From: Prostheceraeus crozeri
Lineage: Eukaryota; Platyhelminthes; Polycladida; Euryleptidae
Assembly: GCA_907163375.1 (NCBI GenBank)
Contig: CAJQUW010004425.1
Location: forward strand, 96,653 to 160,652
Reading direction: 5' to 3'
DNA length: 64,000 nt
Numbering within the stretch: position 1 is the stretch's first letter; the number at the start of each line of letters is the position of its first letter. A program made the position numbers and the translations under genes. A model generated the notes under the pieces. That model searched no databases. It saw only the letters and a program-made list of their open reading frames with translations, and was not told the DNA's origin. This document shows, one piece after another, positions 23,723 through 33,135 of the stretch.

Positions 23723-24248
23723 TTCATTCAAGTAATGCACACATGTCATAGTCAGACGTTTTTGTGATTTAGTCATACATGGTTGTAATATGTACATATG
23801 AGTATATGTATTTCATTAAGTGTTATTGGCCTAAGTTCGCACAATGATCGAATCTTGTTTGAACAATGTAATGAATGCATTTTCTATACTCTTCGTGATT
23901 TGTATATACGTGCATGTAGTTCTACGAATATATCGACTGTGACTCGGCATTCTGTACAAAAGTAGGAAAATTGCAGGCATAGCTAATAGAAAACAGATGT
24001 ATTGGTGTACAAGAAATACGTATGCATAAATAGCGGTATATAGGCCTAACAGCTCAAATTTACAAATGCAAAGAGTTGTACTCGCAAACTGATGGTGTTA
24101 GTACAGTATCTTTTCGATGTCTTGTCTTTGGTTGTACATTCTCGTCATCGATGGTAAAAACGCTGATCATGACTTTAACAAAGCCTCCGCCTCCATCAAG
24201 AGAATTTAATAAAAACATTGTCGTGGTCAATACCTCTCGTTGTGCATA

Positions 24249-25061
24249 TCACATGGATAAGCCTTTGAATATCTTGCAATACACTACAGGTCTCTCGTAC
24301 TGTTCCCCAGAATTATAAAAAAAGTCGCACGTTTTCACTTCAAATTGTTCATCGAGAAAATGAATAATATTGTACAACTTGTCTTTCAAAAATGGTTCAA
24401 TTGATACTTGATTCTGCGTTGATTTACGAATTTCTTGACCTAGCTTCAGTGTTTTGCTACGAGAAAGATTCAACTCACTTTGAATATGAGCAAGACTTTT
24501 TGAAGAAATCTCAAAGCTTGCGGTTGGTGACTGGCTTGTAGCACCCACACATTCATCATCCGATGATGTTTGGGACTGAATATCACTTAAGTACTGTTTA
24601 AATGTATCTTTGGTACACTGATGACTCTTTCCTCTTCCGAATTCAGATAGACATTTTGCACACAGTTTCTCAGAAGTTCCAGATTCTGATGGCTGTTCAG
24701 CTTTTTTCCATGGAAACGCGTTGCCTTGTTTCAAATTTGGATTTGAGGTTGACTTTGCAATTTTACAAATGTAGCAGTCACAATCAGAATCTCGAGTTCG
24801 TGATGGACTCCCAATCAATGAATAATCTGGTAATTCAATTGTGTGATCATATATGTTTCGAGAATATTCCGAAAGAATAAGACGACACTTTCCACAAAAT
24901 GCTGTTGGATATCGAATATCATCGGGATCAAAATGCATTAAATTTGAATGAATAGTCCTAATCTGATTTTCTGTGAGAACACGCATTTCCTTCGATTTTC
25001 GGAGACATAGTAAACAAACATTTTCTCTACACGCATTGTGGTTCATTCGCTCATATGGCAT
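24249..25061 (-). CDS. RAG1-N-terminus-like zinc-binding protein of the transposon
   Basis: The 270-residue protein has an intact frame from the ATG at 25061. It has three cysteine clusters. The first is NVCLLCLRK (about residues 14-22), followed after about 35 residues by YPTAFCGKCRLIL (52-64). The second is DCDCYICKIAKS (93-104). The third is KLCAKCLSEFGRGKSHQC (132-149). The order C-x2-C, then P-T-x-F-C-x2-C, then C-x2-C-x2-A matches the N-terminal zinc-binding region of RAG1 and the N-RAG-TP mobile element described from the sea slug Aplysia. The second half (after residue 160) is Ser-rich then helical. No RAG1 catalytic core, RING or RAG2-like frame is present. It could be a DNA-binding accessory of a non-autonomous transposon. 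Confidence 0.7.
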   Translation of the reverse strand: MPYERMNHNACRENVCLLCLRKSKEMRVLTENQIRTIHSNLMHFDPDDIRYPTAFCGKCRLILSEYSRNIYDHTIELPDYSLIGSPSRTRDSDCDCYICKIAKSTSNPNLKQGNAFPWKKAEQPSESGTSEKLCAKCLSEFGRGKSHQCTKDTFKQYLSDIQSQTSSDDECVGATSQSPTASFEISSKSLAHIQSELNLSRSKTLKLGQEIRKSTQNQVSIEPFLKDKLYNIIHFLDEQFEVKTCDFFYNSGEQYERPVVYCKIFKGLSM

Positions 25062-25319
25062 ACTTGTCTGAATGTGATGAAAACAACTTCTGATGTGTTC
25101 AATATGCTGACTCGCGTCATGCTATTGTTTGGCTGACGTCACGATACCAAAATCATCACTGAATAGCCATGATATGTGTGGCATTGAATTGAAACGAGCA
25201 TCGATCGTTGATGTCTGGATGGGCCATAGATATTCGTCCGACCTCAAAATAGCTGCTTTTGTCTCTCTAGGAATAGCGACAACGACAACATAGCTTCTGA
25301 TTATGACATGTGTGACGAG

Positions 25320-25714
25320 AGAACATGATATGAGCAAACTCGTAGGTTTGTATAAATAATCTGAACTTCAAAAATGCAAAAAAGACCGCCATTTTGAAAA
25401 TTTGGCATCGTTATGTGCCAATAACACAACAGCATACCTATAATATGTCACACTGATATTCCTTGATCAATTTATACTGGATTTGTAATAGAGCTTGTGC
25501 ATGAAGATGGGTCAAAAATAGTCATAATTCGAACAAAGGGCAAAAATCTGAAAAATTGGCCGCCAATTTTGAAAAAATGGTCCCACAAAAAAAGCTACCG
25601 ACCGATTTTTTTGAAATGCAGTTTTTACAACTTCTGGGACCCTAGGCTACCCATTCATGAAGGTATTTTGAATGGAGTCGATACATCGATTTTGACCCCT
25701 CAAAACCCACCGTG
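25320..25714 (-). repeat. Right TIR of the RAG1-N-like transposon
   Basis: Inverted partner of 23328-23722, ending ACCGTG at 25714, next to the AATA duplication. It carries the same paired CCGCC-containing words in mirror order. Confidence 0.9.
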
Positions 25715-26618
25715 AATAGTGACCAATTGATGAACCTTCATGAAAATAATTGTAATAGACTAAATTATATGTCGTTGTAATACCTCTAGGATTTAAATGA
25801 CGATTAGTAGTACTGTAATATTGCACACATTCACCAAAATATTCATTGAACTGAGAAAATTTACAGTTTGACATTACTCCTGTTCTAGGTGTGGCTTTCT
25901 CTTTATATAAAAGATTATTAAACATATCGATTATAATTTTTGCTTGTTCTTGATTGAAACCACGTAGAACATTATAACATTTTATAAAGCAGAAATCTTC
26001 AGAAGGAATATAACAATATTCACTGAAATATTCTTTGATTCTATATTTCATATTAATACCTGCACGTCTATGTGATCTTTGTACTAGCTTCATTCTAAAA
26101 TCTTCATATTTAATATTAGCTGTAAAAATTCATTCCTAACTATCGGATTTCTCATCCAGATTGAAAAACCATGTTTCAAATGATTTTTTATTGTAGAAGG
26201 TTACGTAAAAATTTTGAATTATACTTTTCTGATCTTTAATAACTTTTCCAAGTAAATTAATAATTTTACCATTTGCTAAAAGTTTCCGCATATCATTTAC
26301 TACATTGATAAAAGATACATTTTCATATTTAATTTCATTTGGATTAAATAAATTACATAAATCATTACCAAGTTCATCCTTAATTCTATCATCAAAAAAA
26401 TATCAGTAATAGGAGTTTCTAATATTTCTTTTGTCCCACGTTTCTGTTTTTCAATACTACGTTTAGTACTACGTTTCTGTTTTTTAATACGTTTACTACG
26501 TTTAATTTGTGCATCAAACTCAGCAATTTGTTTCTTGTTTAATTCATCAATCCTAGACGTTAGTCCGAGAGACATTTCACCATTCATATTTTTTAAAAGA
26601 AAAAATGTATTTTTACAT

Positions 26619-26918
26619 TTACAGAGGAATATTTAGTTGATGTGATATTTCTAATTCATGCTTTGTTAAATTTTCCTTCTTAACCAACCACCATAAATTA
26701 TTGTATGCGAAAAATACTCTGAAACTACGTAGACAAAGTGGAAAGGTATTTGATTCAACACACGGTTTGATACCATGTTTTGTTTTATAATCTGTAACGA
26801 ACGCTACGTATTTATGATGATAATAAAATTTAACTTCTTTCTTCGAATTGACAGGGTTTGTAGGATGACGAAAATCTTATAAAACTGCTGCATGTTCTAT
26901 CTTGTACGCATTCAACAT
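26619..26918 (-). pseudogene. Small unknown Polinton 1 gene with one internal TAA
   Basis: A 99-codon frame from the ATG at 26918 to a stop at 26619 has a single TAA at codon 14. The rest is coding-like: KKEVKFYYHHKYVAFVTDY, then a C-terminal half with FRVFFAYNNLWWLVKKENL. It lies between the polymerase and a 74-residue gene on the same strand. Beta-rich aromatic composition, no recognisable family. Confidence 0.5.
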
Positions 26919-26966
26919 ATTTTTTTATTTTTAATAATAAAAAAATTTTAAGAAAAAATTATTCGA

Positions 26967-27191
26967 TCACTCCGCAAAAATATTTTCTATAACTCTATCA
27001 TGAATTTTTTTATCAATATTAATTGTAATGAAGCCATAATCTTTTGACCAAGCATTGTTACACGATTGTTTAAATTCATCTTTATTTCTTACACATAAAT
27101 CTCTTAACAAATCACTTAAGTTTCTGTTACGGTGATGATTGAATTTAAGTTTTTTATTTAATGCTAGGTTTGTGGAAATTTCTTCACTCAT
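26967..27191 (-). CDS. Small unknown Polinton 1 protein (74 aa)
   Basis: An intact short frame with ATG at 27191 in the element's usual context. The protein is charged and helical (RNRNLSDLLRDLCVRNKDEF) with no known motif. It lies in the minus-strand series between the penton-like gene and the polymerase. Confidence 0.45.
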   Translation of the reverse strand: MSEEISTNLALNKKLKFNHHRNRNLSDLLRDLCVRNKDEFKQSCNNAWSKDYGFITINIDKKIHDRVIENIFAE

Positions 27192-27230
27192 TGTTAATAA
27201 AATAAATTTTATTTTTTAAGAAGACGAAAA

Positions 27231-28019
27231 TTAAACTTCTCTAACCAAAAGATCTATCATAATCTCTTCACCTCCACAATTTATTTCCTTTCTTTTCTCA
27301 TCTGTTATTCTAATGTTAATACTGTTAATGGTTTTTCTTGTAATAGGGAAATATATTAATATTTGTGGAACTACATTTAATCTATAACCAATGGGTACAG
27401 TAAAAGCTGGAAAACTGAATATTAAATTTGACAATTTACCATTTATATATCCTCCTTCAATAATGTCACAATGTACAACAATTGAATTTATTTCAGTTAT
27501 TTTAGGAATCTTCTCACCTAAATGATAACCTTGAATATAGGTTTGTTTATTAAGTCCCAATAGTTTTGACAATGATCTATCATGATTAAAATCAACTTGA
27601 TGATTTTCGTCTAAAGTAAGAGAAAATTTATTTACTGCTGGTTCAAATGCGAAATGTAATTGTTTCTTATCTTTGAATGGCATACCTAAATGTCTCTTAA
27701 TTTCATTTGATATTGATTCAACTTCGTAAGAACCAGGAAGAAAAGTTGGTACTTTCCACGTTTTGCCTTCATCAGTAGAATATCTAAATTGATCATTCAC
27801 ATCTTTGATAACGTTTTGAATAGTGTTAAATGTGGAGAAACTAGTCAATGCAATTTGATAATTTTTATTTTGTTCCAAATGTAAAATGGGTTCTAAATTA
27901 CAAATATGTGATGAAGTAGTTGTTATAATTTTTAACGTCGTACTAAATTCTGATGAATTTAAAATCTCTGTTAAATTTTCTAAATGATTATCAATTTTTT
28001 CTTAATCTGCTGAACACAT
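27231..28019 (-). pseudogene. Penton-like minor capsid protein, early stop
   Basis: The body contains NYQIALTSFSTFNTIQNV, then FLPGSYEVESISNEIKRHLG, then a C-terminal half with GYRLNVVPQILIYFPITRK. This order, a strand with 'IAL-SF-T-NTI-N' followed by 'PGSYEI-I---I', matches Polinton/adintovirus penton-type single-jelly-roll proteins. The frame is open for 262 codons from the ATG at 28019 except for a TAA at codon 6 (28002-28004). No ATG lies nearby downstream, so initiation would be impaired. Confidence 0.7.
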
Positions 28020-28060
28020 TTTTTAGATAAATATTTTAAATAAATATTGTTTTATAAAAA

Positions 28061-28879
28061 TTAAAAACAGCATATTTCAGCTATACTTTTATAATCCTCT
28101 TCATTTATAATCTTCTTTTCTAATAGTCTTTTTAATATAGCATGAATTTCATTGAAACTAGAATTATGTCCTTCTTTTATTGCAGATATTAAAATATTTA
28201 ATCTATTTAGTAATTCTTGTGGATCATCTGGTAAAAATATAGTTGTTTCTGTTTTAAAACCTTTTCCTACTTTAGGTGCCGTTGGTAATAAATTTTCTAA
28301 TTGTTTATAACGTCTAAGAGATTTTACTGCACCAACGCTATCTAACATAGCTTTATATTTTATAAAATCTTCTACAGCATATTTTTTTTTAAATCTGGTC
28401 CTCTTAAAAGATCAACAAAATTTCTATCTAAACTAATAGGTGATTTATCTGGTGAAAAAATTAAACCCCTCAAAGGTTGTGGAAATATTTCTTTTCCGCC
28501 AAGATAAAATCTTGTAAATAATTTTTTATCTAAAAAGAAAGTAGAATGTTCAAATAACATAGATTTCGGTAATTTTTTTTTCTATATTTGCTTCTAACAA
28601 TCCATAATCATCTAATAATGTTTTAAGTACTGAATCTGTTATATTTACTCGGTTATCCTGATTAGCAAGTTCTTTTTCAAGAGTTTTAAATGGTTCAATA
28701 GTTTTTTCAGAATCAGTTTTTACTTGTTCGGTTTGCTGCACTTTTTCAAACATATCAGATTGAATACCAGCTTTTATCATTCTATACTGAGTATGATTTT
28801 CATTCATAATGTTTTTTTGCTTTATTAACTCATCTAATTGTTGAATTCTTTTTTGATTATCAGCTTTAATTTTATCCAT
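28061..28879 (-). pseudogene. Conserved Polinton protein with two homopolymer frameshifts
   Basis: Three minus-strand frames form one gene. They are N-terminal coiled coil (from the ATG at 28879), a middle containing KLFTRFYLGGKEIF and FVDLLRGPDL, and a C-terminus with SVGAVKSLRRYKQL, FLPDDPQELLNRLN and a GHNSSFNEIHAILKRLLE segment. The same order of motifs recurs in a protein found widely beside animal Polinton capsid genes. I know no biochemical function for it. The frame changes at two A9 runs (28572-28580 and 28382-28390), so either the gene is inactivated by slippage or the runs are misread. Confidence 0.65.
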
Positions 28880-28985
28880 TTTTAAAATATAATATTTGAA
28901 TTTTGTGGTAGCATTGGAATACAACAAAAACATTCTACTGAACAAATTATTTTTTTGTTGCTTTGTCGTCTGACATCTTTTCGTT

Positions 28986-29669
28986 TTAAGTTTTGTTTAA
29001 TAAAGTTTTTAGTTCTTCTAAAGAAATTTTATCATTTTCTTCATTAGAAATTTTACCATCGCTAGAAATTTTGCCATCCTGTTTATTCTTGTCATGAACT
29101 TTTTCTGACTGTAATTGAAATGATATTTGATTAACTTCATTAGCTATTTGATCAAATTTTTCAATCTCATCTAACGTAATAACATGATCATCACACACTC
29201 TTTGAAAGTAATAATGCAGTTTATCATAGACTTCTTTAACGTGAGAATGTTTATTTTTTAATGATTTTCGTTTCTTAGTAAGTAAAGATTTATCTAACAT
29301 TGTAACAAGTGAAGTTGTAAAAACACCCATACCTGTTAAAGCAGTAGCAACTACTGGAATTACTAAAACACCTGAAGATATAACAATTGTTAAAGCACCT
29401 AAACTTATTGTCAAGAATATGCCAATACCTTGTGTTACATTCTTAATTTTAGACCATCTCTTTCTTAATTTATCATAATGCTCTAATCTTAATAATAACT
29501 GAGATTCCCTATCTTTCATATACCTAACTCTATCTCTGTGTTTTTCTTTATCCATTTCACTTGTTTTTAATTGAGATAACGAAAGATATATTTTCGAGGT
29601 TCCTTCCATTTTCGTCCCCGTCGAGGTTCCTTCCATTTTTGAGGTTTCTTCCACTTTTGTTGCATCCAA
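28986..29669 (-). CDS. Two-membrane-segment protein at the right end of Polinton 1
   Basis: The ~220-residue protein begins inside the right terminal repeat. It has acidic Thr/Glu repeats (EETSKMEGTST), a basic helical stretch (RVRYMKDRESQLLLRLEHY), then two hydrophobic segments (FLTISLGALTIVISSGVLVI and a following ALTGMGVFTTSLV), then a charged helical C-terminus. The frame is intact, but the codon at the expected start is TTG. The next in-frame ATG is 11 codons in. A truncated copy lies in the opposite repeat (11813-12139). Function unknown; possibly a membrane-associated virion or host-interaction protein. Confidence 0.6.
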   Translation of the reverse strand: MDATKVEETSKMEGTSTGTKMEGTSKIYLSLSQLKTSEMDKEKHRDRVRYMKDRESQLLLRLEHYDKLRKRWSKIKNVTQGIGIFLTISLGALTIVISSGVLVIPVVATALTGMGVFTTSLVTMLDKSLLTKKRKSLKNKHSHVKEVYDKLHYYFQRVCDDHVITLDEIEKFDQIANEVNQISFQLQSEKVHDKNKQDGKISSDGKISNEENDKISLEELKTLLNKT

Positions 29670-29887
29670 TTTTTAATAAATATTTTGAATACAATCTTCT
29701 GAAATTCTTAGACTACGTGAAATTCTTAGACAACTTAAATTTTCGACCACGTGATATTTTTTGGACTGCCTAAATTTTCGAAATTTGAAGACTACCTAAA
29801 TTTTTGAAAATTTGATTTTTCGAAAATTTGTCACTACCTAAATGTTTGAAATTTGGAGTCTACCTAAATTTTTGAAATTTATAAACT
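29345..29887 (-). repeat. Polinton 1 right terminal inverted repeat
   Basis: Inverted partner of 11552-12132. The outer part has the same reiterated TTCGAAAATTTAGG/CACGTGGTCG blocks. The inner part is the first half of the membrane-protein gene. Confidence 0.88.
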
Positions 29888-29910
29888 ACGTTAATTTTTG
29901 GAAACTCGAA

Positions 29911-29957
29911 AGGTGTGACATCCGGTGCGAGCGAAGCGATGCGCCGGATGTCATACC
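29911..29957. repeat. GC-rich hairpin beside the Polinton right end
   Basis: GGTGTGACATCCGG pairs with CCGGATGTCATACC across an 18-base loop region rich in GCGA/TCGC. It stands out in AT-rich surroundings, 23 bp outside the element. Confidence 0.6.
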
Positions 29958-30997
29958 CTATACTACTGAAGTCAAAATAGTGAAAATCAATTCTAACCAC
30001 ATTCTAGCTACATTAATCATGGTATAATTAATGGTTGTCCTGATGTTTTATGTCGTGATCATTGTCATACTTGCATATGCGATAAAAGATTGCACATTTA
30101 AGTGAACCTGTATAATAAATAGCATTTTTTGAGTGTTTGACACATTGACGAGGCCCAAGGCCCTATATCAATTTGACTTTTTCCTACATCAGCATGCTTT
30201 AGTTTCATCAATAATCATTTTAATATAGTTCATGGGAATTTTTTTTCGACAATATTGGTGAAATACGAGATAGACAACTACGTCACAAATGCAGCTATGA
30301 TGAATTGTCTTATTATTCCAAACTTCGAGTGTCATATTCTAAAGTATATTGATACAGCATATACTGTAAAATCATTCTAGCTTTTATTCATTCATTATGC
30401 CTCCGTTAGCCGTCTTATAATTCGTTTTGCAACATTTGAATTTTAGCCCCTTCCCGAAAAATCGTTGCCGCGTGCCTGACCGCGTCAAAATTCCTACTGA
30501 AAGTATACAAAATAGTTATGGCAATCCTGTTTTAATTTTTTAGCAATACTTATTGAGATATCGCAAATGAACACCTTGCAAATTTCATTTAGGCTTTAAT
30601 ATTACGGCCACAAGAAGAGACTTTCGAAAAAATGCATTTGCCAAAGTTATCTGCAAGTTACTCAAACTCTTATGCGAAGACATTCTTGCGACTTTTTATT
30701 TTTGATTATCTATGTCTCGGTCATGCTGAGACTAACATGATAAATAAAATTTCTACTAACCACTACGATGAAAAAAATATACTGCCTTCTCCAACTACTA
30801 TGATCTCACAGCATAATAAGGCCCTCAAAAGTCTCAATGTGCTATCCAATATTATTTATGATTATTTAAGTTTTCAGCCTTATTGGCATGAGTTTTCTCA
30901 TCAACTATGGGGATTATTTATTATTATATATATTTTTTTGTACACGACCTCTACATCGGTAGGTCTACAACCCAGGATCTCGGAATCCTACAAGGAT
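29958..30997. other. Gene-free host sequence and LINE 3' end
   Basis: No gene recognised in 29958-30910. At 30910-30940 a TAA-type repeat (TTATTTATTATTATATATA on the plus strand) marks the 3' end of the minus-strand LINE, and 30941-30997 would be its 3' untranslated region. Confidence 0.45.
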
Positions 30998-32305
30998 TCA
31001 GAGATCCAGAGCGCGTCTGAGGATATAGGCACTGCCCAACAGAACAGCTTTCTGTAACTGAGGTACATGATGAAGTCCGGGTACTTCTCTCAAGTATTTT
31101 GCGAGATTCTGAGTGTGAGCACCCAATGCCCCAATGACAACAGGGATCACTTTCACCTTGATCTTCCACAACTTTTGGATTTCCAGTTTTAGGTCTAGGT
31201 ACTTTGCGATCTTCTCTCTTTCTTTGTTCGTTATATTTCTATCTTCTGGTACCGAGATGTCAATTATGCATCCTCTTTTCTTCACCTTATCTATTATTAC
31301 GATGTCAGGTCTTCGTGCTGTGATTTTCTTGTCCTTTCGAATTTCAAAGTCCCACAAGATCTTAACCGAATCATTTTCTGCTACTGGCAAGGGCATATGC
31401 TGCCATGGCTCTCGTGGTACGCTTAGGTCATAGCACATGCTGATGTCTCTGTGAATGATTCTTGCCACCTCATTGTGCCGCTTCAGGTATTCAGTCCCTG
31501 CTAGTTTTGAACATCCCGTGAGGATGTGAGAGACTGTTTCATCTGAGGACTTGCACATTTTGCACTTTGGATCTACACTTGTTTTCAGGATATATGTTGC
31601 GTGGGCTTTGGTGTTCAGTGCTTGATCTTGAGCAGCAGTGAGCAACGCTTCTGTCTCAATCTTGAGATTCACCTTTCTTTGCCAGCTGTAACATGCCTTC
31701 TTTGATGTAATTTCATCCATCTGTCTTGTATATTGCCCATGTAGTGCTTTGTTTTTCCAACCTTGATATCGATCTTCTACTGTCTTCTTCTTCCAGTCTC
31801 CGAGGGTCTCTTGCCGTTGCCTATACAAGTCACCAGCTCTTGCCACCGCCAGCAGTGGGTCGTTGTTGCTGCCTTGTATATGCTCTGTAAGGCTTCGGTT
31901 CTCATGTTCTATGACTTCGGTCAAGTTTTTCAGACCTCTTCCTCCCCGATCCCGCGGTAAGTAGAGGCGGTCGACGTCCGCTCTTGGATGCAACCCTCCG
32001 TATATATTTAATATCTTTCTTGTCTTGCGATTCAATTCATCTAATTCTTGTTGCTTCCATTTCACCACTCCGCCAGTGTAACTTATTACAGGTATAGCGA
32101 ATGTATTTATAGCTTCGATTTTGTTTCTTGAGTACAGTTTCGATTTCATCACTTTCTTAAGTCTTTTCCTGTATTCAGCTGTTGCCTTTGTCTTTGCATC
32201 GTTATCGAGGTTGGTATGCTGTTGAGGAATTCCTAGGTACTTGTATCCTTCATCGCTTACGTCATGTATACGAATCCCTTCTGCTTCCAATCCATCTGTG
32301 TGCAC
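30998..32305 (-). pseudogene. R4/Dong-like LINE, 3' part with REL-type endonuclease, 5'-truncated
   Basis: The 435-residue open frame is the C-terminal part of a non-LTR retrotransposon polyprotein. It begins after the polymerase catalytic centre (INTFAIPVISYTGGVVKW is thumb-region sequence). It contains a zinc knuckle (CKMCKSSDETVSHILTGC, about residue 265) and then the restriction-enzyme-like nuclease signature RRPDIVIIDK followed by IIDISVP. TAA-type microsatellite lies at both ends (32325-32360 and 30910-30940), matching the TAA target preference known for Dong/R4-group elements. The frame is intact but lacks the reverse transcriptase core, so it is a dead 5'-truncated copy. Confidence 0.85.
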
Positions 32306-32734
32306 GATCCGATCACGACAGGTCGGATTATTTATTATATTTATTATTTATTATTATTATTACTACGTTCTAAAACATGAGCCGGTTATGTTTGTTGTCG
32401 CATGGATCGTGATATTTTCAATCTTGCAAAATCTTGTTCTTCACAGTGCATGTTTTGAAAAATGATGACTACGTGGACTTGCGTACTGGTACGTAAAAAA
32501 TGCTATAGTGACAATTTATACACCTATTGATTTTAGAAATCCGAGTAATCATATTTCCGCGGAAAAATGCGAAATTCCGCACTCTGCCGGGAAAGTAGTT
32601 TCCAAGCGATCATTTGTAAATCATAATAGCTGATTTCAAACTGATATCATCAGCCTTACTGCACCGGCACCGGGGAAAATGCGACATGACGATATTTAAG
32701 ATAAGAATTTTTATGACTACTGTTGACTATTACT
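32306..32734. other. TAA microsatellite and gene-free sequence
   Basis: Positions 32325-32360 are (TTA)n-like and form the target of the LINE. The remainder holds nothing recognisable. Confidence 0.5.
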
Positions 32735-33127
32735 TCAGTAATAACTACATTTCTGAATTGAAAGGTTGAAAATTACAAATAAGTAACATGAAAGAAAAGA
32801 AGACACGTTAACTATGGAAGGAATCCAAGGTTGGGCTTCTTGAAAGCATTGCCGTGTTGTAGCGAGATAGATACTTTCTGGAAAATCTAGTCGATCACTT
32901 TGCCACTCAGTCTTTGCCATACCGGTCGGCCCATCTGCCGCCTCTCAGCTTGATTGTGTCGAGAGCAGCAGGACCCCAAGCACCGAAAGTCTCAACGGCT
33001 ATTGGGAGGAAAACGAAACCCGCCGTTTCGCTGGAGCCCAGAACCGCACCATCCTTCATATCTTGGCTGCGACGAGCTGCCCCAGCCTCCTCAGCCGCCG
33101 CATTGATAATGGCAGCTTGCTGCAGCG
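32735..33127 (-). pseudogene. Tail of a non-LTR reverse transcriptase ORF
   Basis: The minus-strand frame contains FLPIAVETFGAWGPAALDTI followed by a Gly/Arg-rich short stretch. This is the 'P-AVET-G-WG--A' signature often seen at the extreme C-terminus of animal non-LTR retrotransposon proteins. It is GC-rich compared with its flanks. The frame changes near 32910, and the 5' side is cut at 33128-33135 by the target duplication of the MITE. No catalytic domain is left. Confidence 0.5.
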
Positions 33128-33135
33128 GTGATGTA

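Larger units (their letters stand above)
23328..25714. mobile_element. CAC-ended transposon with 395-bp TIRs and a RAG1-N-like ORF
   Basis: The ends CACGGT[T/G]GGTTTTGAGGGGTC form inverted repeats of about 395 bp (23328-23722 and 25320-25714). They are flanked by the 4-bp duplication AATA (23324-23327 and 25715-25718). The host polymerase frame is continuous across the duplication, which fixes the boundaries. The 1.6-kb centre carries one protein frame on the minus strand and no recognisable DDE transposase core. CAC ends with a 4-bp duplication fit the Chapaev branch of CACTA-Mirage-Chapaev elements as I understand that group. Transib/RAG elements also start CAC but make 5-bp duplications. 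The high similarity of the two repeats suggests a fairly recent insertion. Confidence 0.85.
20818..26587 (-). pseudogene. Polinton protein-primed-type family B DNA polymerase, interrupted
   Basis: This is the replicative polymerase of the element. The N-terminus starts at the ATG at 26587 with a Lys/Arg-rich region. Exonuclease motif I is in YIWDLEPYPD (about 23185) and motif II in IAHNSSGFDSYF (about 22780). Polymerase motif A is in FDATFLYPSAM (about 22000) and motif C in HYTDTDSICI (about 21310). The C-terminus is at 20818. There are several frame changes and stops (around 26395, 26100, 22600, 22370 and 21420-21770, and at 21240). A 2.39-kb transposon occupies 23328-25714 between the N-terminal region and exonuclease motif I. 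With the transposon and one 4-bp duplication removed, the frame on both sides is continuous. Non-functional. Confidence 0.9.
11552..29887. mobile_element. Polinton/Maverick (adintovirus-like) element 1, decayed
   Basis: This is an 18.3-kb self-synthesising transposon / endogenous virus. It has long inverted terminal repeats beginning AGT[C/T]TATAAATTTC, a protein-primed type family B DNA polymerase, retroviral-type integrase, adenain-type protease, and capsid, penton and fibre-like genes. Base composition is far more AT-rich than the flanks. Genes sit on both strands, usually with AAAA immediately before the ATG. I do not find the packaging ATPase that Polintons normally carry, nor a convincing 6-bp target duplication (CAAAAT left, CGTTAA or ACGTTA right). 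Many frames contain stops or indels, and two younger transposons have landed in it, so it is an old non-functional copy. Confidence 0.93.

Noticed and set aside
24249-25061. A complete RAG1-like recombinase
   Set aside because: Only the N-terminal zinc-binding type region is present; no catalytic core or RAG2-like frame is seen inside the inverted repeats.
14453-28019. Alternative genetic code in Polinton 1, because many in-frame stops are TAA or TAG where Gln or Lys would fit
   Set aside because: TAA is also the normal terminator of several of its genes, frameshifts and TGA stops occur too, and the element sits in a host genome; ordinary decay explains it.
11546-29893. A 6-bp target duplication around Polinton 1
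   Set aside because: The flanks CAAAAT and CGTTAA/ACGTTA do not match, so I do not claim one.
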